This document shows positions 63,701 to 64,000 of a DNA stretch of 64,000 bases, piece by piece. The translations under genes and the position numbers were made by a program. How positions within the stretch are numbered: position 1 is the first letter of the stretch; every line of letters begins with the position of its first letter. The notes beneath the pieces were generated by a model, which saw nothing but the letters and a program-made list of their open reading frames with translations, did no database searches and was not told the DNA's origin. Origin of the DNA: Microplitis mediator (lineage: Eukaryota; Arthropoda; Insecta; Hymenoptera; Braconidae); contig NC_079975.1 of NCBI RefSeq assembly GCF_029852145.1, forward strand, positions 2,418,001 through 2,482,000, given 5' to 3'.

Positions 63701-64000
63701 ACGCATACTAATTACACGATGCTTCCATATTGCGGAAATGTAAGGCGCCCTCGCCCCAGCTTTGCTCGAAAAATATAAAAGTGAGAGGAATCACACTACG
63801 ACTGTACATAACGAGCTCACAGCATTTCAACCATGAGAAAAAAAAATAAAAAGGACAGAAAGGGACGAAAAAGAAGGAGGGAAAATACGGGGTGATATGC
63901 CGTTTAATTTTGGAGACAAAGATTTCTGCTCGCACGCAAGGAGGAAATTTAATATTTTATGTTGAGTAATTTTAATTTTGGATAAGATCTCGGTTGTAAC
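60737..64000. other. No gene recognised; non-coding stretch to the end of the window
   Basis: A GC-richer patch runs from about 60880 to 61360, another from 62040 to 62560. The frames at 62121-62345 plus and 62075-62371 minus overlap and show no domain. A/T-rich low-complexity DNA fills 61540-61780. GT-rich sequence lies near 61930-61955 and a CAG run near 63083-63103. The end (63830-63895) is purine-rich. Nothing else supported. Confidence 0.5.

Noticed and set aside
1..64000. Conserved insect microRNAs (let-7, miR-1, bantam and similar)
   Set aside because: Reading by eye found no match to well-known mature sequences. A covariance or alignment search would be needed to exclude weaker ones.
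1..64000. CRISPR arrays, prokaryotic operons, prophage or proviral genes
   Set aside because: No regularly spaced identical repeats, no long coding frames and no ribosome-binding-site pattern; the DNA is eukaryotic in character.

Overview
The window reads as non-coding nuclear DNA from an animal, most likely an insect. It is AT-rich, with scattered CpG-rich patches, many (TA)n, (GA)n, (CA)n and trinucleotide microsatellites, several kinds of small inverted-repeat (MITE-like) transposons, and one tRNA-derived sequence with Pol III A and B boxes. CpG is not obviously depleted in the GC-richer patches. Together with the MITE types this would suit a hymenopteran such as a parasitoid wasp, but that placement is a guess from style. 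No recognisable protein-coding gene, rRNA gene, intact tRNA gene, CRISPR array or prokaryotic operon could be supported in 64 kb. Open frames are short (at most about 157 codons), overlap on opposite strands, and show no recognisable domain. The window is best described as intergenic DNA or part of a very large intron.

The structured content is repeats. (1) Family B has the 13-bp inverted terminus CCCGAGTCGAAAT. Copies lie at 1839-2268 (430 bp, imperfect 8-bp flanking duplication) and at 23372-25806. (2) Family A is a MITE of about 222 bp with termini CACAGAAAAAAA / TTTTTTTCTGTG, internally built of TTCTTGA-TCAAGAA palindromes. It lies at 8708-8929, 17484-17705 and 23454-23654, with an expanded 1.8-kb relative at 23893-25695. 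All copies except the first are flanked by TA. (3) Family E is a GGGG-rich inverted-repeat element at 8432-9175 that hosts the first A copy. (4) Family D is a 1028-bp near-perfect palindrome at 56434-57461 (two 492-bp arms, 44-bp loop). A truncated copy lies in the same orientation at about 60162-60734.

The most notable locus is 23372-25806. The two B arms are base-for-base identical apart from one 29-bp tandem duplication. They are separated exactly at a TA by three abutting units (A, a 234-bp unit C with 18-bp inverted ends, and the expanded A), with TA at all four junctions. It reads as a stack of TA-targeting insertions at the centre of a palindrome. The innermost long unit carries the tRNA-like sequence.

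The rest is single-copy-looking AT-rich DNA, long polypurine/polypyrimidine tracts, at least seven long (TA)n runs, and a few CpG-rich patches (about 7385-7570, 39440-39630) that could be promoters or 5' exons but are unproven. Two short open stretches (4385-4546 plus, 620-763 minus) are listed at low confidence as possible exon fragments.
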